Below are positions 43,499 through 55,737 of a stretch of 64,000 nt of DNA, piece by piece (within the stretch, counting starts at the first letter, position 1; every line of letters begins with the position of its first letter). The DNA is taken from NCBI GenBank assembly GCA_019916065.1, contig CM034233.1, positions 21,153,936 through 21,217,935 of the forward strand. Direction: 5' to 3'. The notes under the pieces are model-generated. The model ran no database searches and had not been told where the DNA came from. It was given only the letters and a program-made list of their open reading frames with translations. A program made the position numbers and the translations under genes. The stretch comes from Vitellaria paradoxa (lineage: Eukaryota > Streptophyta > Magnoliopsida > Ericales > Sapotaceae).

Positions 43499-45488
43499 TA
43501 AGAGTGTTAAGTACAAATGCACAAGGTTTACTTTCATCCTAAATATAAGGTAGAGATATATAAACATAAAATTTCAAAATTTAAGAATGTTCGCATTTAG
43601 TATAAAAGTACAAATTAACTCATAACAAAGGTATAAAAGTACAAATTATCCCATAATAAATGCTTAATTCATTACTTTCATCTTAAATATAAGGTAAAGA
43701 TATATAAACATAAAATTTCAAAATTTAAAGAATGTTCGCATTTAGTATAAAAGTACAAATTAACCCATAACAAAAGTATAAAAGTACAAATTAACCCATA
43801 ACAAATGCTTAATTCATTTACCATTATATTCCAACAAATCTTGATTTTTACATCATTTGATGGGGCCCGAAAAAAAAAAAATAACAAAACATACTAATTT
43901 TTAATGTTTTAAGTGTTTTAGTAAAATATTAATTTTTGTTCTTTTTATTGAGCTGACAATTTGCTAAAATACTATTTTTATTGAATTAATTGAGAATATA
44001 ATGATTATTTCACTTTAACTAAACTTAAATTTATAAATTTTTTATTAATACCTAAAAGTTTCTAAGAGTTACTAATTTTTTTTTTTTTTGTTAAACATAT
44101 AAAAGTTATCAAAAATTACTAGCTATTTCTATTTTTTTACCAAACGTTAAAAAAAAAAAAAAAGTTTACTTACTAACTTTTGCCAAAAATTTATCAAAAA
44201 TTACTAAAAATTTGAGTTTCAAACGAATCACATAATGCAAAATTACAAACACAGACAGAGGGGGTAGGTTACTACTTGTATTTATGGGACCGAGAAACCA
44301 TAAATTGGAGAGGACCAAAAGTTTTACTAACTTATGCAGAAAGCAAATGCAGAAAGAGGTTGTGAAAGGGCAAAGACAGAAACAGAGGCTAAGACTGAAG
44401 CGAGGGGTGAGACAAAAGCAAAAGCACAAGGAGCCTTTCAGCCTTAAACTTTTTTTGTCCTAGGTCTCTCCCAGACCAGAATTAATTGGGAGTCTTTGTA
44501 TTACTCATTAATTCCTTCATGTGCCTCTCTCCTCCTCTTGCCCCCAAGCAGCACCCATCAACTTAAACCAGTCTTTTTTCTTTTCTTTTTGTGAATTTGA
44601 TTAGGAAAGAGAGAGACCCAAATGAGAACGAAATTTCAGCTAACCATACTTCTTTTTGTTCTTTCATTTCATTGCCTTCCATGTGATCAGTGTGGAATCC
44701 CACTTCTCTGTTTCTACGTTCTTCCCTTTTTTGGGGGGGTTGATGATAGAATTGTTATGGTAGAGCTAGTCTACACATGGCATATTTATTATAGTCCTTT
44801 CTCAGTATCAACAGTCATGCACCATCTTTTGATTGAGAAATTTTGGGACTTAAAGAGTGATGTTAATGCCATGGGAAGTAATCCTCTACATTTGAATTGG
44901 TTTTGAAGAGGAACAACAAAACCAATCATTTTACTAGATATCTATCTGAGAACCTAAAAATATCAGTCCCCACACTATGTGGAGAGTGATGAAAAGTGAG
45001 AGGCGGCCTGAACGACGCTCCCGGACAATTGGATTATCTTTAAAAAATATTTAGTATTATTCAAATATTATCTTTATCAAACTAATTTAAATTAACAAAT
45101 AATAAGATATAAAATTAGAACATTAAGGGTAATGTACCCCCAACTTTAGCCCCCTCCGTAAATTTTTGTTCCTTGTTTGAACCCATGCCCGTGCTTGCAT
45201 TAATTGTCGGTGGTGTACATCACCACTTGAAGTCGCGTGAAATGTCACCGTTTGGTAGCTTTTGTTGGAGAGTTTTGAGGGAGTGTCGTTGTTTATAAGA
45301 GAAGTTTATAAATAAAAATAAAGAAAAATAATTAATTTAAAAAATAAAATAAAATAAAATAAAAATTATTTTTAATATGCTTAAAATTTATCTATATTTA
45401 TATTTTTAATAAGCATATCAAAAATATTTTTTATACACATATCACTAACCAACTTTTGTTAAAAAAAGGTACCAAAAGTCATCTGAAA
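43499..45488. other. AT-rich intergenic stretch with repeats
   Basis: A direct repeat of about 150 bp (CTTTCATCCTAAATATAAGG near 43530 and CTTTCATCTTAAATATAAGG near 43675). A Tourist-like fragment at 43890-44228. The 94-codon frame at 44622-44906 (MRTKFQLTILLFVLSFHC) begins with a signal-like segment but has no recognisable domain; I do not call it a gene. Confidence 0.4.
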
Positions 45489-48400
45489 CACTATTACAAT
45501 AATTGATGAAAACCACATTAAGAAATTTATAAAGATCACGATTTTAGAAAAAAACAAGATAAAGATTTGCGAGCTAAACTTTTTATCTCAATTTAACTAA
45601 AAAACTGAGATAAAAAATTATTTTTAATACTTTTTATATTCACTACAAGAAATCACACAATTGTCGACCAAAAAATTGGTCGCTGAAAGGTACAATGTAG
45701 TTGGCGAAACTTTTTCCGATCAAACTTATTTGGTCAGAATTTGGTCGGTGAAGGCTTGTTAGGGAAACTTTTTCCGACCAAAAAATTATTTGGTCGGCAA
45801 ATGTAAAACCTTTCCTTACTAATTGGTCAGCAAAAAAATATTTAATAGGAGAAATGTAAAATCTTTTTCCGACCAAATGGTTGGCAATTCTCCGCTTTTC
45901 CTGCCCCGACCAATTGGTCGGCAATTGTACACTTTCCTCGACCAATTGGTCGGCAAAGAAATATTTAATGAGAGAAATGCAAATTTTTTTCCTGACCAAA
46001 TGGTCGGTAATTCTCTGCTTTTTCCGACCAATTGGTCGGCAAGAAATATTTAATGAGAGAAATGCAAAATTTTTTCCTGACCAAATGGTCGGCAATTCTC
46101 TGCTTTTCCCGACCAATTGGTCGGCAATTGTACACTTTCCCCGACCAATTGGTCGGTAAAAAGTATAGAATTGAAAATTTAAATTAATTTAAAAAAATTA
46201 AATGTGGTGCCATGTGACATTATTTGCTGACATGTCATCATGCCACATGGCACCTTATATTGTGCCACGTGTCGATCTATGCTTGGGCCACATGTTAGCC
46301 TATTATTAGGCCATGTGTCGACTCTATATTTTTGAAATTTTTTATTGTTGTTGTTGATGAGACTCGAACTCATGTCATCTCTTTGGAAGCTGGTGTGTTT
46401 GGCCACTAGGCCAAGCTTTTATTTGTATATATATTTTACATATTTATATATATATAAACAAAATGTGTTACTTTTCCTGACCAATTGGTCGGGAAAAAGT
46501 TCACCTTTAACAACCAATTGGTCGCCAAAAGTAATAAATTTTTATTATTTTTATTTAATTGTTTTAACATTTTTTAATAAGTTTTTACACTTTTGTCGAT
46601 TAATGGTCGGGAAAAGTCTCCTTTAGCGACTAATTCCCGACCAATTGGTTGGCAAAAGTAATAAAATTTTTATTTTTATTAATTATTTTAATATTTTTTG
46701 TAATAATTTTTTTATATTTTTGCTGACCAATTAGTTGGAAAAAGTTTCCCTTTAGCGACCAAATTTATCTTTAGTAAGGAAAAGTTCCCCTTTAGCGACC
46801 AAATTTATATTTAGTCGGGAAAAGTCGCCCTTTAGCGACCAATTAGTCAGGAAAAAGTTATCCTTTGGTAACTAACAATTTTTTGGTCGAGAAAAACTAA
46901 CTGGTCACCGAAGGTGTGATTTGTTGTAGTGCTTACTTTTATTAAAACTGTGATTGTATTTAAAACGAGATAAAGATCATTGGGAACCATCTCAAAAAAA
47001 GCTGAGATAAAAGATTAGTGGAAACTATCTCTAGAAAAAACCAAGATAAAAGATCAGTGGAAACATCTCTAGAAAAAACCGAGATCAAAAAGTAAGAAAA
47101 ATCATATCTTAAAAAAAAGTGAGATAATTAAAAGAATAAGAGACAATATTGTTATTTCTTTCTCTCTCTCTATATATATATATATATATCTCAAACAACT
47201 TTGTTATCACTTTATATGATTTAAATTAGATTTAATAAATTTCATTGTAATATTTATTTATTAATTTTAATTAATTGAATGTGCTATAAAAATTACAATT
47301 ATAGATCAATAAACAAAAATGTTTTTAGATTAATGTTAAAACTAAATTTACCAAATCAAATTTAAATAACACTAAATGTATAATCATTATTTTTTTTAGT
47401 AAATATATGGAAGTAGTTTTCATAATTTGTATAACTTATAATAGGTGAATATTAAATATTTAATATCTAATAAATGTTTAGTGTATCTTTAATATTAATT
47501 ATATTAAAAGTGACATTATTTTATATTTTGTTGGAAGTGATAAAAATTTAAAAATAAAAATATAAAAATTTTCATTTTTTATGTCCTTTTTAGAACTAAT
47601 TTTGATATAATCATTGAAAATATTTTTTTGTATTACAAATCAATTTTAAAATAATTTTCAAAAAATTTTGTTTCGAACAAAAGTTTCTAATACTAAAACC
47701 AAACGCAACCTAATTACTTTTAAAATGTGATACAGAATGAAGAAAAATATATTATAAATAATGATTGATAATAAATATGTGTTAATACACAAAAGTAAGA
47801 AAAATAAGAAAAAAATTTAAGATCATTTTAATTAAATATGATAAATATTCATAAATTATTTATTAATTATTTGTACGATTCTATATTTGGTTATGATTTC
47901 AAATTATTGCAAAAAAGTTATCATTTTTCCCAACCAATTGATACAGGAAAGTGCAATTTTCAACTACTAATGGTTGGTAAAAGTCATAATGAATTATTAT
48001 AAAAAATTAAATCATATAATTTTATTACTTTTAGTAACCTCAAAAGTGACAAAAGTATATTGTAAATGATAACTTAGACAAGTGGTCAATTACACTAACT
48101 TTCAGAAGAATGGGCACGAGTTTGATTCTCTACAAAAAACAAGAAAATATCAAATATATAAGGTTGCTATAATGACAAGGCACCAAATGGTACTGTGATA
48201 GCATGATAGCAGTTTCCATATGGATTTTTAGTATTTTTAAAAATTAATCCATTTTTTCAACGTGATTATTTGTCTATATTTGATCATGGTTTTTAAAAGA
48301 AAGTAAGATCAAAATTCATAAAAAATTGCAGTGAGATTTCTTATACATCTCAGTTTTTTACCATAAAAGTTCACGGCTTTAATGTGTGATTGTTGGAAGT

Positions 48401-48537
48401 TTTCGATCACGGTTGTAAATTATGATCGAAAAGAGGTAACTTATAATCTCACTGAATCAATCACGTTGTTGTGACTGAGATAGAAGGTGAAATATAACGC
48501 TTCAAAATTGTGAGTTTATGCATTTTTTGTAGTAGTG
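45489..48537. mobile_element. Outer CACTA element, interrupted by a second CACTA element
   Basis: The left end CACTATTACAATAATTGATG and the reversed right end CACTACTACAAAAAATGC are related CACTA termini, flanked by AAA on both sides (45486-45488 and 48538-48540), the expected 3-bp duplication. Subterminal phrases with GAGATAAAA recur on both sides. Removing the inner element (45641-46931) leaves about 1.76 kb without coding capacity. A tRNA-like A/B-box pair lies at about 48070-48135 (plus). The flanking AAA is weak evidence in AT-rich DNA, so pairing of the ends is inference. Confidence 0.55.
45641..46931. mobile_element. Inner CACTA non-autonomous element, 1291 bp
   Basis: Ends CACTACAAGAAATCACAC and, reversed, CACTACAACAAATCACAC match at 17 of 18 positions. 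Both ends continue into many subterminal copies of GACCAATTGGTCGG, including the palindrome CCGACCAATTGGTCGG, as expected for CACTA transposase binding regions. Overlapping frames on both strands here are translations of the repeat (DQLVG, PTNWS), not genes. Around 46355-46425 the minus strand has a tRNA-like pair (GGCCTAGTGG, GAGTTCGAGTCTC). The flanking trinucleotides ATT and CTT differ by one base. Confidence 0.85.
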
Positions 48538-48540
48538 AAA

Positions 48541-50640
48541 ATTAAACATCCAAACAGTACCTTAATGAAAAAAATGGTCAAATAGAATGTAAAGAATGAT
48601 TTATGAGATGCAAATAAATTTATTTTTTATTTAAAATTAGGTGAAGTGAGTGTACGACCGTCATTAGTAGGACCTTATTTTATTTCATGCATTATATTAT
48701 TCTCGTTCCTCTGGTTCGGCGAAATCTTCGTTATCTGCGTAACTTTCATTATCCTTTGTCACATACAACAACACTCATAAAATTTATTTATATTTATATT
48801 TTTAACAAGCATATAAAAATAATTTTATTTATTTTGTTTTTCTAACTTAATTAAGAAAAAAAATTAATTATTTTTATTTATTTTACTTATAAACTTCTTT
48901 TACAGTCGACAAACCCTCTATCAAAACTCCAACAAAAGCCATCGGTGGCGTTTCACCCGATTTTGAGGATCTTAACTTTTTTTTATCTATTTCATCAATT
49001 ATAACAATTATTAACAAAACCATCAAATCATCATTTAATAAATATTTAAATTTATTTTTTTATAAAATTAGCTTATAAATTTAATAAAATATATTTCATG
49101 TTATTAAGCTAAATTAAATATTATTTTAATTATATTATAGTAGTCATATTATTTATTTAAAATAATTTTGTTTCAACAAAAAAGAAAATATATTAAATAT
49201 AATATAATTATATATTATTAAAAATAACATATAAGATATATTTCAAATTAAAATCTGTTAATAATTTAACAAAATATATTTGAGATTATATTATTTATTA
49301 ATATAATTCCATAAAATATATTTCAAATATATATCAAAAGTCTAAGTACTTGACTGTTTATAATTAAAACGTAAGAAACTAAAGTGATATTAAAGGTAAA
49401 TTGTATAAGAAAATTACTTTTTTATCCTCAGTCTAATAATTATGTGTAACAGTCTAACGAAAGGATTGAATTATTACTTGACAGAAAATGTAGAGATTGA
49501 CTATACAATTGAAACGCGTGAGATTAAAGTGACACCAAGTAATAAACTCTAAGGGTGATTTTTTGTATTTCACTAATCGAGTTGTCAACCAACTTTTTGA
49601 TGCAAGTAGTTATCTAGAATTTTTTTATATAAAATGATCAGTTAACGTCTTTATAACTATATGCGAGGCTTCTAAGTTAGTAGTAAAGATTATTTTATTT
49701 ATTTTTTTTAATTTTTTGACTTTTAATATTATTACCTGTATAAATTAGATTTTTGTGTTCCACTTTACCTTTTCAAGTCCATATGCACTAAATTTTTATA
49801 AAAAGATATTTATAACATTAAAATTATACAATTACAAGAATTAAAGTAATTGTGCAATTTTATTTAGTGAAAAAATAAAATGGAGTGTAAAAATCTATTT
49901 ATAGAGTAAAATACTCACTACATTAAAATTATTGTAAAGTGAGAAGGTTAATAGAAGAGTGCACAAATCTTTAACTAAAGTTAAAAAGGAAAAAATACAT
50001 AAACATTATACGCACATGTTACACCAAATAATAATTATAACAACAAAATTCTTCGGACTCTGAATCAGCTATACATCTCCTAATGAATCAATTCATCAGT
50101 GTATTTGTCCTCCTTAATCGTTGAAGGTTCGATTCTTCTATCAAAGCTCTACTTCATTTTTATTATCATTTGAATGAGAGCTCTTCCCAACAACTGTGCT
50201 TATTATCTCCAATCCGTTGATCGTCATATCATATCATAGTATTAAGGCTTTCTTTAGTTACAAAACAGTTTTTAAATTTTTTTTCTCTTAGATTCATCTT
50301 ATATGATTTTTTTTTCTAACAATATATATATTTTTTAGAAGCTATAACTTTTAAAAAATCATAATATATCTTGCCCGCTCTTCAATAAACATGTAAAAAA
50401 TCAAGATCGTTGTGAAAAAATTATTTTCTAATTTTTGAAATTGTAGAGTTTGATAAGTTATTTAAAATAGGTTATTAAAACCATTTTGAAAATTGTTTAT
50501 TTTTTAAAATGAGTAAATAATTTTTATTATATAAATATTTTGATTCTGTTACTATTTTTATTCAAATATGCAAAAAAAAGTATTATTGGTCAGGTTTAGT
50601 GTAATAATATTTGTAATATAAAGGGTGCCGTAATATTATA
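48541..50640. other. Gene-free AT-rich stretch
   Basis: No gene. A B-box-like AGGTTCGATTCTTC near 50126 lacks a convincing A-box. From about 50640 onward the sequence aligns with 62035 onward, the start of the duplication shared by GDSL copies B and C. Confidence 0.4.
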
Positions 50641-52246
50641 ATAAAGTGAGATCTAATTACATCTAGCCAAATATTCAGAGGCGGTTCTTCTAATTTAAAA
50701 ATGATATATTAATGAAACTGAAGTTAAAAAAAAAAGGAAAAAAAAAAAAAGAAAAAAGAGAGTAATAAATAGTTTTTCTTCTCGAAAAGCAAGAAATATA
50801 GTATTTAACTAATTTTTTGAACAATAATTTTTTTTTATTTACTTAACATAAATATCATTTTTTTTCTTATTATACAAAACTTCATATAGAAAGAGTCCAC
50901 TAACATCTTGTGTTAAGGCCCGAAATCTTTTGGGGTTGGTTGTATTTTTGATATCCAGATTGTCTGCAAAAACTGGCGTTGCATTATTTTTTGTGTCTAA
51001 GGTTTTCGAGGTATTCAAGTGTTGGCATCGACTATTCCAATTCACGGATGTCTGGTATACATTTGTTAGCTATGATTCTGTTAGCAACTTTTGTTAGGTG
51101 AAGTTCATCCCAGAAGAGATGGAATCCTCTATCGCTACACACACCAACAGATGTTCTTTGTTCTGGCTGCAGCACCACTAACTTAGGATCGTAAGCAGGA
51201 GGAGGAGGGTTTTCTAAACAATGAAAATGTGCTGCATAGCTATCTTCTGGATCGGGTGTGTATTCACTCTCGCCCCCTGGATCTGGCTTCTTGACCAATG
51301 ATGATGAATTAACTTCGGCTAAATACTGATCCTTGGCAGATTCGCAAAGCCCAGTTCCATTTTTTGAGTTGCACAACATGGCCATCTTGTTGCTTTCAGC
51401 CCTGCACATATATGCCACATACATCATAGCTTGCATCTAAGCGATCAAATAATTTTCTCCTCACAAAAAATTGCTGCATGAATTTTCTCTAATTTAAAAG
51501 GCAATCCATAACGGCCTTATGATGTGGATTAAAATGCAAAATTAACATAATTTATTAAATTAAGTTAAATTTGTACCCACTTCTATGGAGGTCAGATCTA
51601 ATTGTTGAAAAAAGAAGAGGGCAAATTTATCGATAAATTTTTTATTGAGGTGCTCTAAAAAATAACATAATATTTCATTTCAGCATAAAAATAAAAAATT
51701 TCTTTTTATCAATCCATTTGTTTGAAAGAAAAATTATTCTAATCAATTTTGACTCGTAAAACACAAATTTAAACTAATTTAATTAATAAATTCTGTAAAT
51801 TTTATATTTTAATTCAAATCACAAATAGTTAAATGTTGCCTTCTAAATTATAGAGGAGTGGCATATTCTTGGTTTAAATCTCAAAGTCAAAATATAATTA
51901 CTCCTGAATTAATCAAAAATAAAAACGAGATCAAATTAAATTAAGGATTGACACTCACCATATCAAAAGGGATATTCAACCATGTCCTTGATGAGTTGGA
52001 AAGTTCTTGCCGTTACAAGTCTAAAGTTTTCAAGTTTGCTGCTCAATTCCTTAAGCTTAACATCAAGCTTTTGATTGAAAATGGAAGCCAAATTGTTTGC
52101 CTTGTTATCACATCTACTTCTTGGTTTAACCCTATTTATCACGTAAGGCAAACAACCAAGAGGCCCAATTTGAAAAATTACAAACTTCCTTGCACCAATC
52201 TGGTACAGATCCTACAAGAGTTGAACCAAGTTCAAAACAAACAAGT

Positions 52247-52275
52247 TTAAATAATAATAATAATAATAATAATAA
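52247..52275. repeat. (TAA)n microsatellite in intron 3 of GDSL copy B
   Basis: About nine TAA/ATA units. The equivalent place in copy C (63677-63700) has a shorter, imperfect run, while copy A has poly-A. Confidence 0.85.
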
Positions 52276-53489
52276 AAGGGCCACAAAAATAATTGATGAG
52301 AAGAATTTACCTCTATGTGTTTTGCAAGTGTCCTTGTTAGGAGTTCAGCAAAATCATTCCCATTGTAAAGGCGGCTGCTGTTATACTTATCAGGTTGGAG
52401 ATAGTTGTGAATGTAGTCACTGGTACCGATATTAATCACGTAAACCGAATCTGACAAGAATTCTAGGAGTGCTTGGATGGAAACTTTGGTTTCAAGTATT
52501 TCTCCGATGTTTCCTTGAAAATACGGATTTGTTCCCCCATATCATAGTTCTTTCCCTGCATATGTGTATATATATATATATATATTAAGCCACGCTTGGG
52601 AGTTGGGTAAGAATTAATCATTTGCTTTGTGACTTAACAATTATTTAAATTTAATTTTTTTTTCTTGACAAAACGTATTCACTTACCAACGCACGTCCTG
52701 TCTCGGGGAGAATGCCTGCTGATGCAGATGCGTAATCAACTCCGAGTTCACCATCACTGTCGTAGATCATATCAAGTGGTACCGGTACGCTTATGCCGAT
52801 TGAAATTGCTGCGGATATTAAGAATATTATAGTGAACAATTAAAACAGTTTTCTACAAATCGAACACCCCCCCCCAAAAAAAATAAAGTAAAAAAAAAAA
52901 AAGAACAACGCAACTGAATGATCAAGATTATGTTATTTATTATTATCGATACATCCATTCACATGTGATCGGAATGTTAGATTAGGAAAAAAAGTTCTAA
53001 ACTCAAACCTCACTTCTATTTCAAAAAAATTTATAGTTCAAACCTCATCACTTTTACGGTCCATTTGTGAGTTTAGGAGTGAAAAAAATAAAATAAAATA
53101 GAACAAGTAATGAAAATATAAATTATGAGAAAAGATAAAAAAAAATAATAATAGTTTTTTTCAATATATTTGGGTGTTTGGGAAAGAAAAAATTATAATT
53201 TTCTTTCTATTATTTGTGAGTCAAGGGGAAATGATAAAAAAAAAAAGGTATAGTGTGTTGTTTTACCATTGAATCTTCTGAGATGTTGAAGAGTTATTTT
53301 TATTTTGTCACGGAACATATTTTTAATTTTTTATTTTGTCATGGGACATTTGTCATTTTAGAAATCTTGTTAATTTACTTTTCTATTCTCTCCATCTATG
53401 TCCATTTTTTAGAGCATGAAAATTTTAAAATTTTAACACTTACTTTTCTTTCTATTTTTTTTCTTTTTATTTCTTACAAAAGATGAATT

Positions 53490-53591
53490 CTAAAATCTTT
53501 TCTCTTCTTTCCATTTCACTCAATCCAATCGGATTATTACCTAAAATCTTTTCTCTTGTTCCCATTTCACTCAATCCAATCGGATTATTAC
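53490..53591. repeat. Tandem duplication of 51 bp in intron 1 of GDSL copy B
   Basis: Two adjacent units of CTAAAATCTTTTCTCTT..CAATCGGATTATTAC with a few mismatches. Absent from copy A, so it arose after the duplication or was lost there. Confidence 0.85.
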
Positions 53592-54051
53592 CTATATTCA
53601 TTTGAAATCTATAATCTTGCTCCACTGATATAAATTTTAAGTCCGTCACTGACCAACTAACATGTATTTATTACATAAATATTATTATCACTATCTTCTA
53701 ATTATAAATTCTGATTAAAAAAAATTAAGAGTGTACCTATCATTTCAGGGACTGTCCTCCCGTTTGTAAATCTGTTGGCGCCAACAAACATACAATCGAG
53801 GCCGTAAGGTAAGTAACCTGCCTTCATGCCAGCATCACTATCCGTATTGACTGCAGTGTCAACTATGGAATCTCCAAATACTTGCATACTTCGGATAGGC
53901 CTTCTCTTATCGTCAAGCGGCTCTTCTCCAAGGCAAGAGCAGCACATACTAAACAGAACTAACAAGTATATTACCGTTTTTTCCGGCTTTGCTTCCATAT
54001 TTACCTGTCGTAGAAAAACCACTTACAGATCCATTTAATATAATAACATTC

Positions 54052-54054
<3 letters not shown>

Positions 54055-54109
<55 letters not shown>
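54055..54109. repeat. (TC)n microsatellite upstream of GDSL copy B
   Basis: About 27 CT units starting about 57 bp upstream of the copy B start codon. Counterpart at 35498-35531. Confidence 0.95.
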
Positions 54110-54112
<3 letters not shown>

Positions 54113-54378
54113 AGTTAATACTTAAAACCGATACATAAATGAAAATACATTAATAACACGTTACTTCTACCAATTACTTAATCAAGCATTTGTTGCAGAT
54201 AAAGTTTTTTTGATTTATTACTATAAAATGTAAATTAATGGAAATCTCAAATGGGTCTTCTCACGTTAGAATTGATCCAATCGATTGTATTTGCCTATCG
54301 AATGATCAAGATTAATTTTATTAAATTGTATACAACATGTGATAAAAAATTTTTTCAAATTTTATATAGTATTTTATT

Positions 54379-55424
54379 TGTGGAAGATTAAAGACAAGAA
54401 AATAGAATTAGAAAAAAAAATATAAACTCTATATCTTGTTACGTATCTTATAAAGTTAAGGCCTTTAAATAAACTTATAATGTTAGATATGTATAGTAAT
54501 GATTTACATACAAAAATAAAATTAACTGATTACCAAATAAAAGATATAAAATATTCTAATATAGGTATATATATAAAGATTATTTCCATAACCTAATATA
54601 GATATTTCAACACCTTTTCTTAAACTTAGGGTGGAAGAAAAGAATGCAAAAACAACTAAAGCGAATAGCAAAACAAGTTATGAATGTAGAATTTGAAGGC
54701 GTATGCCTGCTAGCAGTAACAAAGTTTTGATAGTGAGTTCTTAAAAAATTTCTCTACCACTATTATGATTAATTTTCGGATTAGAGATCGAAAAATAAAC
54801 AAAAAATGTAAAGTTGCGAAGATGGAACAAGGAAGACAAAACTGCAAAACGTCAAAAGAAAAACTACTGCACCTTACTCTCCAGAATTTATGGCTAATAA
54901 AAAAAACTAACATTTGTTGGTGTATTATAATTAATTCCGTCAAAATTAATACTATGAATTGGAAGAACAATATTATAAGTGTACTGAGACGATGAAATAC
55001 AAAAAAATAGAGGTCAGAATTGAAAAAAGAAGGGTCAGAAAATCCTAAGAATTGATTTAGAATGCAAAAAAAAAAAAAAAGATTTTGCGATGGTTGTGAA
55101 AATCTCTGATGCCGTATTGAAATAGAAGATAAAAAAATTGTGTGTATATATTGTGGTGGTGAGAAAAACAATGGCTCTAATATCATATAAAAAATAAAAG
55201 ATAAGGAAATAGAATTGGAGAGAGAAAATATAAACTTTACATCTTGTCATATATCTTATAAAGGTTAAGTAGAGTTTTTAAATAGGTTTACAATATTGGG
55301 CATGTATAGTAATAACCTATATACTAAAATAAAGCTAATTGATTACCAAATAAAATATAAAATATTTTAATATAAGTATATATATACAAAGAATATTTTC
55401 ATAACATAATGTAGAATATTTCAA
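54379..55424 (-). mobile_element. TRIM-like short LTR retroelement
   Basis: Two diverged direct repeats (about 54379-54612 and 55184-55424) share phrases such as AAATAGAATT, TATAAACT, CATGTATAGTAAT (GATATGTATAGTAAT in the left copy) and ACTGATTACCAAATAAA. On the minus strand the left repeat starts TGTTGAAATATC right after a purine run AAGAAAAGG (polypurine tract) and ends CTTCCACA, so it has TG..CA borders. Immediately inside the right repeat is TGATATTAGAGCC (minus), one or two changes from the initiator-Met tRNA primer site TGGTATCAGAGC. The 0.57 kb interior has a 158-codon open frame (54710-55186) but no retroelement domain. Size and layout fit a TRIM. Confidence 0.6.
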
Positions 55425-55633
55425 AATGATTTATAAAATCTCATGAGAAAAAAGATGTGTTTTGAAAATATTTAACATTAGACTTCTAATGTGTTATATC
55501 CTACTTAAAAATATAATCAACTGATTACATTGAACATCATCATAAAATGCACCAAAGGTAGGTATTAAATTTATGATTATAAACTATAAAAAAAAAAAAG
55601 AAAGAAAGCTAACAACAATACAAAATAAAATAA

Positions 55634-55735
55634 ATTGTTACTAGAAAAAAGAGTATTAGTGACCGCCAAAAGTGGTCGCTAAAAGACAAAAGCGATCGCA
55701 ATAACTTTTTAGTGATCGCCTACACTTGGTGCAGA
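55634..55735 (+). repeat. DNA transposon terminus fused to a gypsy fragment
   Basis: TTACTAGAAAAAAGAGTATT followed by GTGACCGCCAAAAGTGGTCG and related repeats resembles a CACTA-type end with subterminal inverted motifs. It stops abruptly at about 55735, where reverse-transcriptase sequence begins. No partner end was found. Confidence 0.4.
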
Positions 55736-55737
55736 AG

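Larger units (their letters stand above)
51032..53998 (-). pseudogene. GDSL esterase/lipase-like gene B, full exon set with several lesions
   Basis: Exons (minus): 53998-53737, 52808-52687, 52555-52311, 52211-51959, 51401-51032. ATG 53998 precedes a signal peptide (VIYLLVLFSMCCSC). Block I QVFGDSIVDT carries the catalytic Ser, block II is YASASAGILPETG, block III VINIGTSDY, and block V FWDELHLTKVAN keeps the catalytic Asp and His (the usual Pro after His is Leu). Before block V is an unusual acidic, Pro-rich insert. Lesions: exon 3 is 4 bp shorter than in copies A and C near 52472 (AAGCAC where C has AAGGAAGCAC), shifting the frame. Exon 4 ends with TGA where copy A has CGA. The exon 4 to 5 junction is out of phase by 2 bp relative to copy C. 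Family proteins are secreted serine hydrolases; this copy should be non-functional if the sequence is right. Confidence 0.85.

Noticed and set aside
44622..44906. 94-codon frame starting with a signal-peptide-like stretch
   Set aside because: A real ATG and hydrophobic start, but the rest is unlike any family I know and lies in repeat-rich DNA. It could be a first exon; evidence is insufficient.
45643..46159. Several overlapping frames of 70-157 codons on both strands
   Set aside because: Translations of CACTA subterminal repeats (GACCAATTGGTCGG), not genes.
50100..50160. Possible tRNA or SINE head (AGGTTCGATTCTTC)
   Set aside because: B-box-like only; no convincing A-box at the right distance and no cloverleaf.
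52190..52435. Plus-strand frames over the GDSL exons (also 34022-34234, 51948-52250 and 63618-63818)
   Set aside because: Complement of conserved GDSL exons 3 and 4; they recur in each copy only because the exons were duplicated.
54710..55186. 158-codon minus-strand frame
   Set aside because: Lies in the interior of the TRIM-like element, is rich in Phe/Ile/Ser from AT-rich DNA and has no retroelement domain.
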